A DNA stretch of 64,000 nucleotides from Welwitschia mirabilis (lineage: Eukaryota; Gnetophyta; Gnetopsida; Welwitschiales): NCBI GenBank assembly GCA_051453625.1, contig JBOZIK010000001.1:160894890-160958889 (forward strand), in the 5' to 3' direction. A program made the translations under genes and the position numbers. The notes below the pieces were generated by a model. The model had not been told where the DNA came from. It made no database searches and was given only the letters and a program-made list of their open reading frames with translations. Within the stretch, counting starts at the first letter, position 1. Each line of letters starts with the position of its first letter. Below, piece after piece: positions 33,061 through 44,389 of this stretch.

Positions 33061-33998
33061 AAATATTTTTTAATATCTAATTGACTTGATTCCTATAACT
33101 CTAGAGCTATAACTCTTAAGAGTGTAATAGAACATATTGATCATTGGATGATATATTAGCAAAGTTTCATTAGTTATTTAGTAAGTGATTATATTGATTT
33201 TAGTCTAACATCATATTAATACTTTTCAGAAGAATTATTTAATATTGCTAAAATCATTTTCTATATCAAATGAATCTTATTATGGTTTAGCACTAAATCA
33301 TGCATCTATACTATTAAGTAGTTCTATAATGAATACCATTGAGTCTGATTAGATTAATATTTAGGAAAAAGTAGTCAATCTTATTCACCTACATGTATGT
33401 CCATTTGTATTTTTTATATACTTAAGTGTTTTGATTTGAATATATCAAATCCATATTTGCATTTTACTATCATCTTAATAGGACATACAACTTTTTAGCT
33501 TGTTGTTATCTCTAGTTCTTTGGCCATCTCTTGATCATACTTTTGCTTTCATCTTTGAACATTAGTTTCATCTCCATCTTACTTTTTAAATCTTTAAATA
33601 TGCTTGCATTTTGTTTCATTTTTATTTTCCTATTATGTTTTTTACTTGGTTTTTAAGTTCAATTCTATATCCTTTAATACTTTGAACCTCTTCCTTTTAA
33701 CTATCACAGATGAACATACTAAAAATTTGAGATGAATCTTTCTATTTCATATGGATGAAATCATTGGAATCCTCAAAATATTAGCTTTAATTGAAATAAA
33801 TTTATTCATTAAAAACAAGTTTTCCTTAGAATTAAAACCATAAATTTGAATTTAATAAATATTTTTCTCATGATGTAAGATTGGAATATCTTCTTTATGC
33901 ATTGTATGTTTAACAATGTAAAATCTTTGACCCTAGAATGTTATGCTTTATACTTTTTCTTTCGCTTCTATTTCTTTTTGCTTTTTTGATCAAAGACT

Positions 33999-34022
33999 AA
34001 TAAAATGCTTAGTGCGGGGCTA
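33999..34022 (+). other. Polypurine tract of element 3
   Basis: AATAAAATGCTTAGTGCGGGG then CTA directly precedes the TGTTG of the LTR. It aligns with the AAGTGGAGGGCTA tract of elements 1 and 2. Confidence 0.6.
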
Positions 34023-35537
34023 TGTTGTGATTCAAAGTAATGTTATTTAATATTATGTTTAGAGTATGTTTTAGGTATATTTAAATAAGGTTTTAATCAA
34101 TCAAGAGTAAAATGGAGTATCCATCCTGATGAACAAAAAAGGATTAGTTTTACAACATTTCTAATCATTTAAGGATGATTTTTAAGACATGTTACAAACT
34201 TCCTAATTTATCCAGAGCATCAAGAATCTAGTCCAGAATGATAGTTAAGGATTAAGAAGGTCAAAAGATAGAGAAGAATGTGTCATGCACCATATCATTT
34301 GGAAGACACTTAAGAGGATGCCTAATAGGATCAATAAATAGAGAGATTAGGTTTTCACTAATAGTTATCTATCCTATCATCTAGATGATACTTTAGAGGA
34401 AAACAACCATTGGAGCATCTAAATAAAATTTTAAATATGTCCTTAGAAGACATGATCAAATTTAGAATGTCAATCTTAATCAATGTACTTGCAAAAGATG
34501 AAGAAAGATAAATTATAATAGGAAAAAGCTTCATATGCCAAGATGAAAGACAATCATGATATAAGAAAACTATGGATATTTGAGATTACATGTCATCCAC
34601 CTAGTCATCCAGGTGACATTCAGATGACCAAGAAGATCAGAAGAAATAAAACTTATAATTTCACCATTGATAGTTATCCACCTGGTCTTCTATATGACAT
34701 ACAGGATGACACAAAAAGGATAACACTCAACTGTCATCAAGAAGGCATGTGGAGGAAAAGTAACCATTAGAATAAGAGATCAACCATCATCCACCATGTT
34801 GTCCAGATGACACCTAAGTGGACGAGAGCCATAATGAATATAAAATGAACTTCATTAGTTATGAAATCATTGATATGCTTGCCTTTGGTATGTTATAATT
34901 CTTTGGTGATTCTAATCCTCATCTCTAATCCATAAATACCTTCCTTAAGATTCCTCATTTCTTATCTTTAGTCACATTGAAATTACTTATGAAATTGGAG
35001 CATTTTAAGCAAGGAATTGTATAGAAAGACATTTCTTGATATTGGGCTATGTCTCATTCATTGAGGAGTTCTTTCTTTGTAAGAGGATGTGAACATTTTG
35101 ATTAATGAAATATTGATTGTAGTGTTCTTTTGAAATTACTTTCTGATCTTTCTTATAGCTTGTTAATTACAATTAAGTAATAATTCTTTTTGATTGATAT
35201 AGATTATGAGGACCGACTAGGATGATAACAAGTTGGTGCACTTGGTTAGGATTTACATTTAGACTTGCATGTCATCTTTGCATCTTGCATTAATTCATTG
35301 CATCATTGCATTTTCATTAATTTATAATTCTGAAGTTAGAATAGGAAATCATTTTAATTTCTCTGTTTTTGATTAAAGTAGTTTTTTAACTTAGAATTTC
35401 TGTTTAGGGTATGACATTTGGGTTAACTCCCATATACTCTAAGTTTTATGTGAGTTTTATTGATATTTGTAGTTATTGATGCTAAAGGATTCATTGGATA
35501 AAAATACTAGATTGGTCATAAATATCACCCACCAACA
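34023..35537 (+). mobile_element. 3' LTR of element 3
   Basis: Starts TGTTGTGATTC after the polypurine tract and ends CACCCACCAACA. It has R-U5 words shared with elements 1 and 2 (AGAAAGACATTTCTTG) and at least five dyad units in U3. There is no partner LTR, so no target duplication can be tested. Confidence 0.7.
34255..34830 (+). repeat. Cluster of dyad units in U3 of element 3
   Basis: Units near 34280-34325, 34367-34405, 34588-34630 (GTCATCCAGGTGACATTCAG then ATGACC), 34668-34712 and 34783-34830. More units than in the shorter LTRs, as if the unit had multiplied in this lineage. A plus-strand ORF here (34543-34770) merely translates the units. Confidence 0.6.
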
Positions 35538-35771
35538 TTATCATACATTTTGGTTTGGATAAATCACATAGATTCTGGGCTTGCTTCACTTGCATTGTGA
35601 CTATATCTCTTTGTCACGACATTTTTTATATTTCTTTACTTCTATTACATTATGATTTAGATAGATCACTTGAAATTATAGATGAAAGCACAATTCCTTT
35701 TCCTATGATTATATAATTATCTTCATTTTTCCTTATTTTCTTTTTACATTTTGATAAGATTTCTTTGTGTG
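35538..35771. other. Short spacer, nothing recognised
   Basis: AT-rich sequence right of the LTR with no primer-site match, consistent with 34023-35537 being a 3' LTR. Confidence 0.4.
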
Positions 35772-36790
35772 ATGGAGAGATCACTTTCATTAATGGATGT
35801 GAACACGATACCTTTGGAATTTAACCTTATCGTAAGACTTGTTAAAAATCTTCTATCTCTTCTTAGAATTTGTCATGACTTCAATGTTAAAAGATAGTTT
35901 CTAGATCTTACCAAGTAGCTTCACACCATTATTGATTACAAGGATAATGACTAACCTTATGATGACTTTATATAATGATCAGAGTTGGGAGAAATGGGAT
36001 GAAGATTTTATGTCTATAATGTATATTTATGGATTTGATTGAGATTTTTTCAATAAATCACATGTTCCTCTTTAGAATAAAGATGAAGAAAATTCATAGG
36101 ATGCCATTAATAGCAAGCTTACAGAGATAATGCAAAAATTAATAACCACTTAGCATAAAAAGTTAGTTGATAAGAGTAAGTCAAGTTATAATAACTATCA
36201 TACTTTATGGGATAAATTTATATAAAGCATGATATATAATTAATCAACCTCATTACTAGCATAAAAAACCTTCATTATGAGAAAGAAAAAATGTTTAACT
36301 CATAGCTCAGATGATGGATATTAAGGGAAAGATTGCTGACATTAACCTAAAGAATCAAGTATGCATTTATTACATCAACTAGGTTCATTGCTATTTGAAA
36401 GATTCATTTCTTCATAGCTACATTCAATCTCTTCATGGGAGTAAGTAGCTATATAATATGAACTTTGACATACTTAGTAAGAACTTTATTAGTATAGGAG
36501 TATAACTTAACTTCACATGCTCCTCGTCCTTTGATATAGTATCCAAAGTTTTTCATTCTCATGGTTCTTCTTGTCAACATAAGCAATCTTCCAATAAATC
36601 TCATCTATAAAAGGAATCATATCATGATAAGGATGAGGATCCATAAAAACAACAAAATAAAAAGCCTAATTGGACTCAGCAAAATAAGAAGCAAGTACAA
36701 CATACTACTAATTTGAAGAAAAACAAATACTCATGTTCATAATGCAAAAGATAATGTCATACTATGGACTTTTGTAGGATATCTTAAAAT
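35772..36790 (+). pseudogene. gag relic with CCHC knuckle, separate gypsy element
   Basis: Broken plus-strand frames with a basic segment (KKNKYSCS*CKR*CHTMDFC) near 36720-36775. Cysteine and histidine spacing is CX2CX4HX4C, the nucleocapsid zinc knuckle. Upstream frames contain an HDKDEDP..QQNKKPNWTQQNKKQ stretch typical of the basic linker before the knuckle. The capsid itself is too decayed to assign. It probably belongs with the protease at 37990. Confidence 0.45.
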
Positions 36791-37989
36791 AAGATAAATT
36801 CTACATCTAAAGTCAATGTAGTTACTAAAGAATTTGATTCCCTTGATGATGTTAAAAATCTTGAATCAAATGTAATTTTTAATAATTCTGAATTTATTGG
36901 TATAAATAAGTACACACCTTATGACGAGATAAGGATTCTTAACATAACTCATCACATAACTTATTAGCATGATTATTTAAATGTGTTTATCATATCGCTA
37001 AACTAGGTTTATTTGGCAAATAGAACTTTAGTTGCAGTAAAAGGTGATGGTTTAGTTACCATTTTTATTGAGAAATTGTAAATATATATTACATTAGAAT
37101 AAAAGTAGAGGAGATATAACATGGCTTAAAGGCTATTTTTCCATACTCTATAAAAATCCCATTGGTAATCAAAGCTCCAAACATTAACATGTAATTTAGT
37201 CAACCCTAGTTCTTAGTTTCAGTCAGATATAGACTCTAAACTAGCATATCCTAATGAGTTTACAACAAAATGGTATTAATTAAAAGAAAATTTGGAAGGA
37301 GGAAATTGAGTAAGTGGACTGATAGTAATGAGTTTAATTTTCTCTTCTTCCACTTCCTTTTCCTACTAAGGTTTTCAGTTTTTTACATATTAAATTAATA
37401 TTGTTGCTCTTCTGACATGTCATCAGTGCATCAAACAGGTGTGAGGAGGTCATGCTCTTCTTCAGTTTAGCTGTATTTTGTAGCTTTCATAGCAGCAACT
37501 TTTGGATAGACCCCCTTGGATGTCTTGCTATTCTAAACTTCTAGCATTTATCTACATTTTTCTTTGGTAAAGAAGCCAAATTAATCCTTTATGTTTTACC
37601 TTGCAATTTTAGACAAAGTAATACAGAGAATCTAAGAGAAAGAAGACATCTACCTAAAATTCTCTATCATGGTAGTTGGGATGTAAAAGTAAAGGTTAAT
37701 TATTTTGTTAAAGCAGCCTTCCAACATGAAGTATTTTATGATCAGAGCAATCAAGCATGACCACGAAGACAAATCGAGAGCTCTGAGATTATTAGAATTA
37801 CATCTAAAAGGATATGTAAGGAGCATTTAAACTTGAAATTATATCTTAATCAAAGTCAATCATACAAGAAGGAAACCACCTCCAAGAAGGTGCACATTTA
37901 AAAAAGCGAAGAAGACAAGGAAGCAATCTAGTTCTCACACTATGAGATATTTACAACTTGTAAGAGGATAATTATAAATAAATCACCTT
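36791..37989 (+). other. gag-protease spacer, decayed
   Basis: One frame reads VNVVTKEFDSLDDVKNLESN and NKYTPYDEIRILNI before decaying. The remainder to 37989 holds no recognisable domain. Confidence 0.4.
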
Positions 37990-38561
37990 ACATATCTGTA
38001 AACATTAGGCCTACTAAAGTAAGTAGAGCTTTCATCAATTGTAGAATTAAGTTAAATGTAATAGATTCATCATGTTTTAAGAAGCTTAAAATTGATCATC
38101 TCTTAAATGTAAAGAAAGGTATGATGATTAGAGTTTTCAATGACTATGAAGATAAATTGAGAGGTAGAGTTACTTTACCTATCGAGGTAGCTCAAAAAAT
38201 TAAAGATATCAAGTTTCATTTAATACATAATGTAGTAGCATTTAATTTATTAATGGGACATCCCTGGATAATGGACATGAGGACAATCATATCTCTACCC
38301 CATCAAAAGCTAAAATTTATTAAGTCTAAAATTTTAGTGCCATTAGAACAAAATCATACCATACAACATGTGAAGACTCCATGCATGTTATCTTCTCCAT
38401 TACCACCTCCTACATCTGAGAAAATGATTATCCCTTTTTTACACTTTGAACATGATCTAGTAAACACTCATAAGATGAAGGTATTGCCAATTTTCAAAAC
38501 CCAGATCTTAGATGCAGGGTGGATTCCATTTCTTCTATATGACTTTCCATCTAGCTTATAA
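37990..38561 (+). pseudogene. Ty3/gypsy aspartic protease, largely open frame
   Basis: A long open stretch; 38121-38561 alone is 146 codons. FINCRIKLNVIDSSCFKKLK corresponds to the active-site region (usual IDGGSSLNI..TLKKL), with the catalytic Asp replaced by Asn. Then come IRVFNDYEDKLRGRVTLPIE (usual VRAFDGSKREVLGEIDLPI), FHLIHNVVAFNLLMGHPWI (usual FQVLDI..YNLLLGRPWIH) and SLPHQKLKF (usual SSLHQKVKF). The family is the gypsy type in which protease follows gag directly. RT does not follow; an A-rich stretch and an unrelated LTR come next. Confidence 0.7.
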
Positions 38562-38581
38562 TTCAAAATTCTCCAAACCCA

Positions 38582-38679
38582 TTAAAAAAATACAACACTA
38601 AAAAAACATAAAAATATAAAAATAAAAAAAAACATACATGTGTATATAACTTGAAAAAAATAAAAACAAAATTAAAAAG
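38582..38679 (+). repeat. A-rich low-complexity stretch
   Basis: Runs of A with a few other bases, between the protease relic and the copia-like LTR. The last five bases, AAAAG, match the bases after the presumed right LTR end. Confidence 0.7.
38675..38679 (+). repeat. Possible target-site duplication AAAAG, left copy
   Basis: AAAAG lies directly before TGTTGAGAACC and recurs at 40859-40863 after GTTTATCA. The word is low-complexity, so the match is only moderate evidence. Confidence 0.4.
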
Positions 38680-38756
38680 TGTTGAGAACCCATTGTCATT
38701 AATTAAATTAATAAGTTTTTGTAAGATAGTCTTATGTGCAGGTATTCTCTAGACCC

Positions 38757-39357
38757 AGCCGATTGATGGTTAATATTGGGCAATGAATGTTTAAGAACTA
38801 TTAACACTGATTCAAAATCGGGCAACCGCACATTATTTTCCCAGCAACCGCATTTCACTTGGATTCATACAATCTGCTATCCATAAGGGCGACCGAGCTT
38901 AATCATAAGGGTGACCGCATTTCACTCGGACTGATACAATCTGCTATCCTTAAGGGCGACTGAGCTTAATCATAAGGGCGACCGAGATTATTCACATGGG
39001 CGACCGTATGACTTACAGTATACTCTAACCTGTTAGAAACATGGGCGATCACAAATGTTAACAAGGACGACCTTATGACATGCAGTGAGACTCATCCAGA
39101 TGGACATACGGGTGACCGAAGATATCTATATGGGCCACCCTACGATATGCAGCATGAGTTTTACTAACAGCATTACAGGTGACCTACCATAACTATACGG
39201 GCAACCTAATCAAGGGCGACCGGGTATTTTCACAAAGGAGACCGATCTTGCACCACATCCTGTACTGAGAAAATCTGTGAGAATACAGGATGACTGAAAG
39301 ATAAAACATGGGCGACCACAATTTACGGTCGACTGAATAAAATGGAAGGTCGACCTT
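38757..39357 (+). repeat. Phased GGGCGACCG array in U3, about 22-bp pitch
   Basis: GGGYRACYG-like motifs start at 38778, 38820, 38842, 38887, 38909, 38954, 38976, 38998, 39043, 39065, 39110, 39132, 39177, 39199, 39214, 39236, 39288, 39310, 39327 and 39348. Most intervals are 22 or 45 (two pitches). Spacers are AT-rich and poorly conserved, while the motif keeps its CpG. It lies wholly upstream of the TATA box, as an enhancer would. Confidence 0.85.
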
Positions 39358-39475
39358 ACACGAAAAATTATATCCATTGTAAACACAACGGTTCGTCTGA
39401 AAAGCACAACGGTTATTTAGAACATTGCAACGGTTTCTTTCCTTGTGCTTAAATAGTCTTATGATTTCTCTCTAT

Positions 39476-39483
39476 TATAAAAG
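39476..39483 (+). promoter_or_regulatory. TATA box in the LTR of element D
   Basis: TATAAAAG about 120 bp downstream of the last array motif. The 3' LTR copy is mutated (TATTAAAG). Transcription would start about 30 bp on, inside the gap. Confidence 0.5.
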
Positions 39484-39495
39484 CCTTCCTCTAAA

Positions 39496-39595
39496 NNNNN
39501 NNNNNNNNNNNNNNNNNNNNNNNNNNNNNNNNNNNNNNNNNNNNNNNNNNNNNNNNNNNNNNNNNNNNNNNNNNNNNNNNNNNNNNNNNNNNNNN
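39496..39595. other. Assembly gap (100 N)
   Basis: Hides the end of the 5' LTR, the primer-binding site and any coding body of element D. Real size unknown. Confidence 0.9.
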
Positions 39596-39667
39596 ATAAT
39601 TTTCCAAGTTAAATTAGTTAGGGGGAGAACCCAGATGTTAAATTATTGTTTTTCCTCAATCAATGAT

Positions 39668-39679
39668 AAAGGGGAAATT
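39668..39679 (+). other. Polypurine tract of element D
   Basis: AAAGGGGAAATT immediately before the TG of the 3' LTR. Confidence 0.7.
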
Positions 39680-40858
39680 TGTTGAGAACCCATTATCATT
39701 TATTAAATTAATAAGTTTTGTAAGATAGTCTTATGTGTAGGTATTCTCTAGATCTTGCCGACCGATGGTTAATATCTAGCAACCGAATGATTAAGAACTC
39801 TTAACACTGATTCAAAATCAGGTGACCGCATATTATTTTCTGGGCAACTGCATTTCACTTGGATTGATACAATCTACTATCTCTAAGGGTGACTGAGCTT
39901 AATCATAAGGGCGAATGCATTTCACTTGAATTTATTTAATCTTCTATCCATAAGAGTAACTAAGATTATTCACATGGGTAACCGTATGACTTGTAGTATT
40001 CTCTAATCTACTAGAAACATGGGCGACCGCAAATGTAAACAAGAACGACCTCACGACATGCAGTGAGCCTTATTTAGATAGACATACAAGTGACTGAAGA
40101 TATCTATATGGGCGACCTAGTAAAGGGCAACTAAATATTTACACAAGGGAGACCAATCTTGCATCACATCTTGTACTAAGAAAATCTACAAGAATACAGG
40201 GTGACCGAAAGATAAAACATGGACAACTGCAATTACGGTAGACCGAATACAATGGAAGGTTGATCTTACAATGAAAAATTATATCCATTGTAAATGCAAC
40301 GATTCATCTAAAAAGCACAATGGTTATTTAGAACATTTCAATGGTTTTTTTTCTTGTGCTTAAATGGTCTTATGATTTCTCTCTATTATTAAAGACTTCC
40401 TCTAAACACAAGAAAGACGCTGATAATCATAGAATCAAAATCTGAACTGGAATTGATATATGTCATATGTACTTATTTAAACTATTCAGATAAGAGTTAG
40501 ATTTCTATTCAACTTGCATTGTTATATCACATTGCAAAGAAGATAGATGTCCTTTAGAGATTACATCTGTCCATTTGTGCATCCATCTCACTTTCTTTTA
40601 TTCTTGGTTGAGGATAAGCCACAAAATCCTCTATGGTTATGAAAGGTTATCTGATGAGCCTGAAAACCAATCATTTGAGTTAATATATGCCAGCTAGGAC
40701 AAGGAGTCTACAAGGCTGAAGGATGGTATCTATCCACAGTATATACCTTGTTTTAGTATATTTTTATATGTTGGTTTTTGTAGGATATTGAAAAACAAGG
40801 AGATAGAAATTCAAATCGGACCTATTAATCCCCCTTTAGGGTCGATCCACGTTTATCA
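39680..40858 (+). mobile_element. 3' LTR of element D
   Basis: Starts TGTTGAGAACCC. The array occupies about 39756-40270. The end at GTTTATCA (40858) is inferred from the AAAAG repeat and is uncertain; sequence after about 40406 has no counterpart in the gap-truncated 5' LTR. Confidence 0.65.
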
Positions 40859-40863
40859 AAAAG
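40859..40863 (+). repeat. Possible target-site duplication AAAAG, right copy
   Basis: Matches 38675-38679. Confidence 0.4.
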
Positions 40864-41148
40864 AAACCAAAAAAATAAAACAAAATGAATTACATTACTC
40901 GCTTAGCCAAAGTGCAAAGCACAAGATCAATGATCAAAGTTCCTCATGCAAAATGAGTTCAGGCAATTGAGCAAGTCTTAGTGGTTGAGAAAAAGCCTTA
41001 GCCTATCACACCATTTATGAACAATTTCAAAGTATAATATTTTAAAACTATTTAAAACATTTAAAAAAAAAAAAGAAGAAGAAGACAGAAGCAAAGTCTC
41101 TTCTAAATAGTTCATGCTTTTAGTTTCCACCTCTTTTAGTCAAAGTAG

Positions 41149-42000
41149 CTTAATCATAGTTTCAGAGTATTCTAGATTTAAACTAAGTGAAACACTTAGT
41201 ATGGTTATTCCATAGGGATGTAGGAGGTAAATTAATCAAAAGATGCAATATTAATTCTACTTGCAATAAAAAAACTCAACAAAAAGAGAAGTCAGAAGTT
41301 GAGATAAGAAAAGTGATCTTTAGTTGACAATGCAAAGAGATGAAAATACTCTAAGGATTTAGAGATCATCCAACTCTTCTCCTTTGTGTAATAAATTATC
41401 AAGTTATTAAGGCTTAGTCTGAAGGCATAATCTCATCCATCACATGAATTTTGATGAGTTATCCAGTCCTCATGATACTTTATAGTCCTTTATAAGCATG
41501 AAAAGTATGAATCACAGTGCATAAGATTCATCAAACAATAAGAACTATAAATTATAATAGTAACTTTAAATGACTCACATAGTTTGAAAGAACTTAATAA
41601 TTAAGTAAGCTTTACCTAAATTTTACTAATCTCATTTTACTATGCATTAATGATGAAAAATAAAACTAATTTAAGATTTAGTCCTATTAAACATTAGTGA
41701 TAGCAATTGAAACTGTGCATTAACCATTAAAGGGTTCAAACTAATTTTTTATTAAAAATTGAAATAGATCATACATTACATCAATGGAAAAAGGTGAAGA
41801 AGAAAAACTCCTCAACTATCCTTACATCATTTCGCCTCGAAGAAAGGTATCAGAGCATCATGATGTCTAAGCCTCCAAGTCTTCTCCATGCTATGCTGAT
41901 CAAAAGATGTTTACAATAGGGCATCAAGGCCCTTTTATAGATGAGGAAAGAAGATTAGAGTCTAAGTCATCATTGCATTAGATGTGGTCTTATGTATGAG
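41149..42000 (-). mobile_element. LTR-derived segment, left copy (element B)
   Basis: 41149-41480 matches 46280-46640 (shared AAGTGAAACACTTA, AATTCTACTTGCAAT and TTTAGTTGACAA). On the minus strand CTATAAAAGGGCC at about 41928-41940 is a good TATA box, so transcription would run leftward and the segment 41149-41925 would be R-U5. The outer and U3 boundaries are not clear. Confidence 0.55.
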
Positions 42001-44030
42001 GTGGATGGTTACATTAGGGGAGTTACAATGGGTGATTGCTTATAAAGGAAATTACAAACATGTGACAATGTAGCCACAAAGAAGGTTCCTTTATTTTTAA
42101 GTGTAAACATGATGATGATGTATCTTTTGACTACTGATGATGCTGCCAACGGATGCTATGTTCTGTGTCTGCCACATTGTCATCCTTGTTGTTACCACAT
42201 GTTCTAATGGTGTGTCGATTTGTACTTTGACAAAGTATCAGTGGAATTAAGATTGAATATGATTCTTTATCCAATTGAGACCATAAGCATAAATGGATTA
42301 GTTCTCAATATAGGCATAGGAATGTAAAATTTTTTATGTATTTCCTTAAAAGACTGGTAGCATTGATAATCCTGGCCAACAATGCTAACATTTAGCATTG
42401 GAATTCTGTCAGATTCTACAATGTTCTTCAAAAGGCCATAAAATACTTGCTAATGTTAAGGAAAGTCAATGATTTCATAAAAATGCAATAAAAAAGCTAG
42501 AAAACATTAATACGTGATAAAACAATGTGTTCTAATGTTTCCCACTTTGTTAATTCATTAATTACACTTGCTTATAATGTTAATTTTAGCATGCAAACAC
42601 ACCCCTTAATAATTATTTTGCTAGACCGTTAGCAAAAATGTAATAAAAAAATATTGAAGCATAAAAAAATTAACTAAGTTAATATGACGAGTAATGAAAT
42701 AATATGATATTTTAAAAAAATTTCATCCATTTTTAACAATTAGGCATTATAATTGAAAAAGTTCATTTAAAAGCAGATGCCATACCCGTAATCAAAATTA
42801 AACTTTATTCTCAAAGTTATAAAGATAGGAAATTTATATAAGGCTTTAGAGAATAAGTTAATTACATGGCTAGTAAATGATGATGATGATAAATGTATTT
42901 AGGGAAAATCACATATGCAAGGCTTAAACTAAAATGCAATTTTTTCACGGACACCAAAGCATAAAACCAAATGGAAAATAATTATCTACAAATTTAAAAG
43001 ATATATTACCTAGGTTAATGGCCACATTTATTGAAAATTTCATGCATTTTATTTTAAACTTAATGTATCACATTATTAAACAAATAAGATATTCTCTAAG
43101 TAAACTTATAAGCAAATAAAAATTAATTAAGCAAAATATCTAAGTTAAGGAAAGCAATCACAAAAGGCATCTCACAAGATCATCTTTTTCATTCCAATTT
43201 TCCTTTTTCTATATTCATGCCTTGTTTTTTGTTTTAAGAATTTTGATATAATAGGGCATCTAGTATTATGACATCCTCTTCCAACAAAGTTAAACATGTT
43301 AATTTATGAAAAAGTCAATGCTGCATTGCCAGTGAGCATTTATAGCCCCAACGCACTTGAACATGTCATAAGTTAAATCATTAGAGCTGCACTATAATGA
43401 GAATTCATAGCCTCAATGTACTTAACTAAATCCAACTGTTAATGATTAATAAATAATGTGCTTTAGAGAGGAGGTATTTTTATTTTGTTTTTAATCATCT
43501 TTCTCATATGCAATACATTTTTATGCACATAAAGGGATCATTGGCTTATTATCCTAATCAAGATAATTATTTTTCATATAAAATACTTGAAAAGAATTTA
43601 CTTAGCTTGAAAGTAAATTCCACCTTAATTCAACATATTTTTCCATTGAAAAACCTTAAGTGAGACTAAACCTTAATAAGTTAACTAAAAATAAGCAAAA
43701 TCTTTTCTCGAGAAAATACAGGTAAACTTAAATTCTATCTAATTAATAGTAATAATATTGCAATCACTTATCAATAGTTTATTCACTTAGGGTCCGTCAA
43801 CTAGGATCATCTAATCTAATGAATTAATGAATAGATGAAAGGAGAGGGTGGTTGGTGAAGTTAAGGAGGTGGAGCAATAAAAATGGAAGAGATGAAAGGT
43901 GATATCAAAGGTAATTATGGTTTGTTTAATGGTGTGGATAGAATTTTGGATTTCCTACCAAAAAATGTTTAAGATGATGATTGTATAGGTGGAAGTTCTT
44001 AGGCGATTTAAGGTGTGAAAGGGCATCAAC
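42001..44030. other. Body of element B, mostly unrecognisable
   Basis: AT-rich sequence without a clear domain. An imperfect tandem repeat of about 60 bp (GCTGCATTGCCAGTGAGCAT and a variant) lies at 43320-43437. At about 44000-44045 the minus strand reads FKNIKNFVVDALSHL, which resembles the end of RNase H (GxENVVADALSRL), but this is a short match. Confidence 0.35.
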
Positions 44031-44389
44031 CACAAAATTTTTAATGTTCTTAAACCAAAATTTATTTTAAAAGGAAAGTTCACACTAAAAGAAAGTTCTT
44101 ACTTAAAATCACATAAAGAAGTTGAAAATTTTTCAATGCAATTCCTAAGGTATTATACACATGAAGGCTTAAAATAATGAGTGTGAGGTTTAAATGATGA
44201 ATCAAAATTATACAATGCATTGAAAGAAGCCATTGAATCCCTATAAACATGTATATAGAAATCCAAGAAGTTAGGAAAAACATTAACGCTAACAGTAAAA
44301 TTAATTCATTCAAAATTAGAAGTCTTTCAATCCTTAGGCCATTCTTGCTTACTCAACAGTTCATGCAAGATGTTATTTTTGGGTGAAGA

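Larger units (their letters stand above)
29920..35537 (+). mobile_element. Athila-like LTR retrotransposon, 3' part (element 3)
   Basis: From the gap rightward the order is RT, RNase H, integrase, conserved 3' block, polypurine tract and 3' LTR, all on the plus strand. This is the only plus-strand element here with a recognisable pol. It shares its 3' block, tract and LTR features (dyad units, R-U5 words) with elements 1 and 2, so it may represent the autonomous parent lineage, though the LTRs are well diverged. The 5' LTR, gag and protease are not present in this assembly. Confidence 0.75.
38680..39495 (+). mobile_element. 5' LTR of element D (3' end lost in gap)
   Basis: 816 bp before the gap. 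U3 is dominated by the phased GGGCGACCG array, followed by a TATA box at 39476. It matches 39680-40406 but is longer by about 89 bp because of one 22-bp and one 67-bp extra piece in the array. Confidence 0.75.
38680..40858 (+). mobile_element. Copia-like LTR element, body mostly in a gap (element D)
   Basis: Two LTRs starting TGTTGAGAACCC, with AAAGGGGAAATT (a copia-style polypurine tract) before the second. Between them only a 100-N gap and 84 bp of body remain (39596-39679), which include GTTAGGGGGAGAACCC as found near copia 3' ends. No coding domain is visible, so the assignment rests on the tract. It may be a short non-autonomous element, or the gap may hide a full body. Confidence 0.65.

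Noticed and set aside
34543-34770. 75-codon plus-strand ORF
   Set aside because: It translates the dyad units of an LTR U3 region and has no coding character.
7238-34830. Regularly recurring dyads as a CRISPR array
   Set aside because: Units are irregularly spaced, diverged, in LTRs and leaders of plant retrotransposons, and there are no cas genes.
34023-35537. Reading this LTR as a 5' LTR for the gag and protease at 35772-38561
   Set aside because: A polypurine tract precedes it and no primer-binding site follows it, so it is a 3' LTR of the element to its left.
41846-41856. Plus-strand GGTATCAGAGC, matching an initiator-Met tRNA primer site
   Set aside because: No LTR end (TG..CA) precedes it, and it lies inside an LTR-like segment oriented the other way with a minus-strand TATA box; probably chance.
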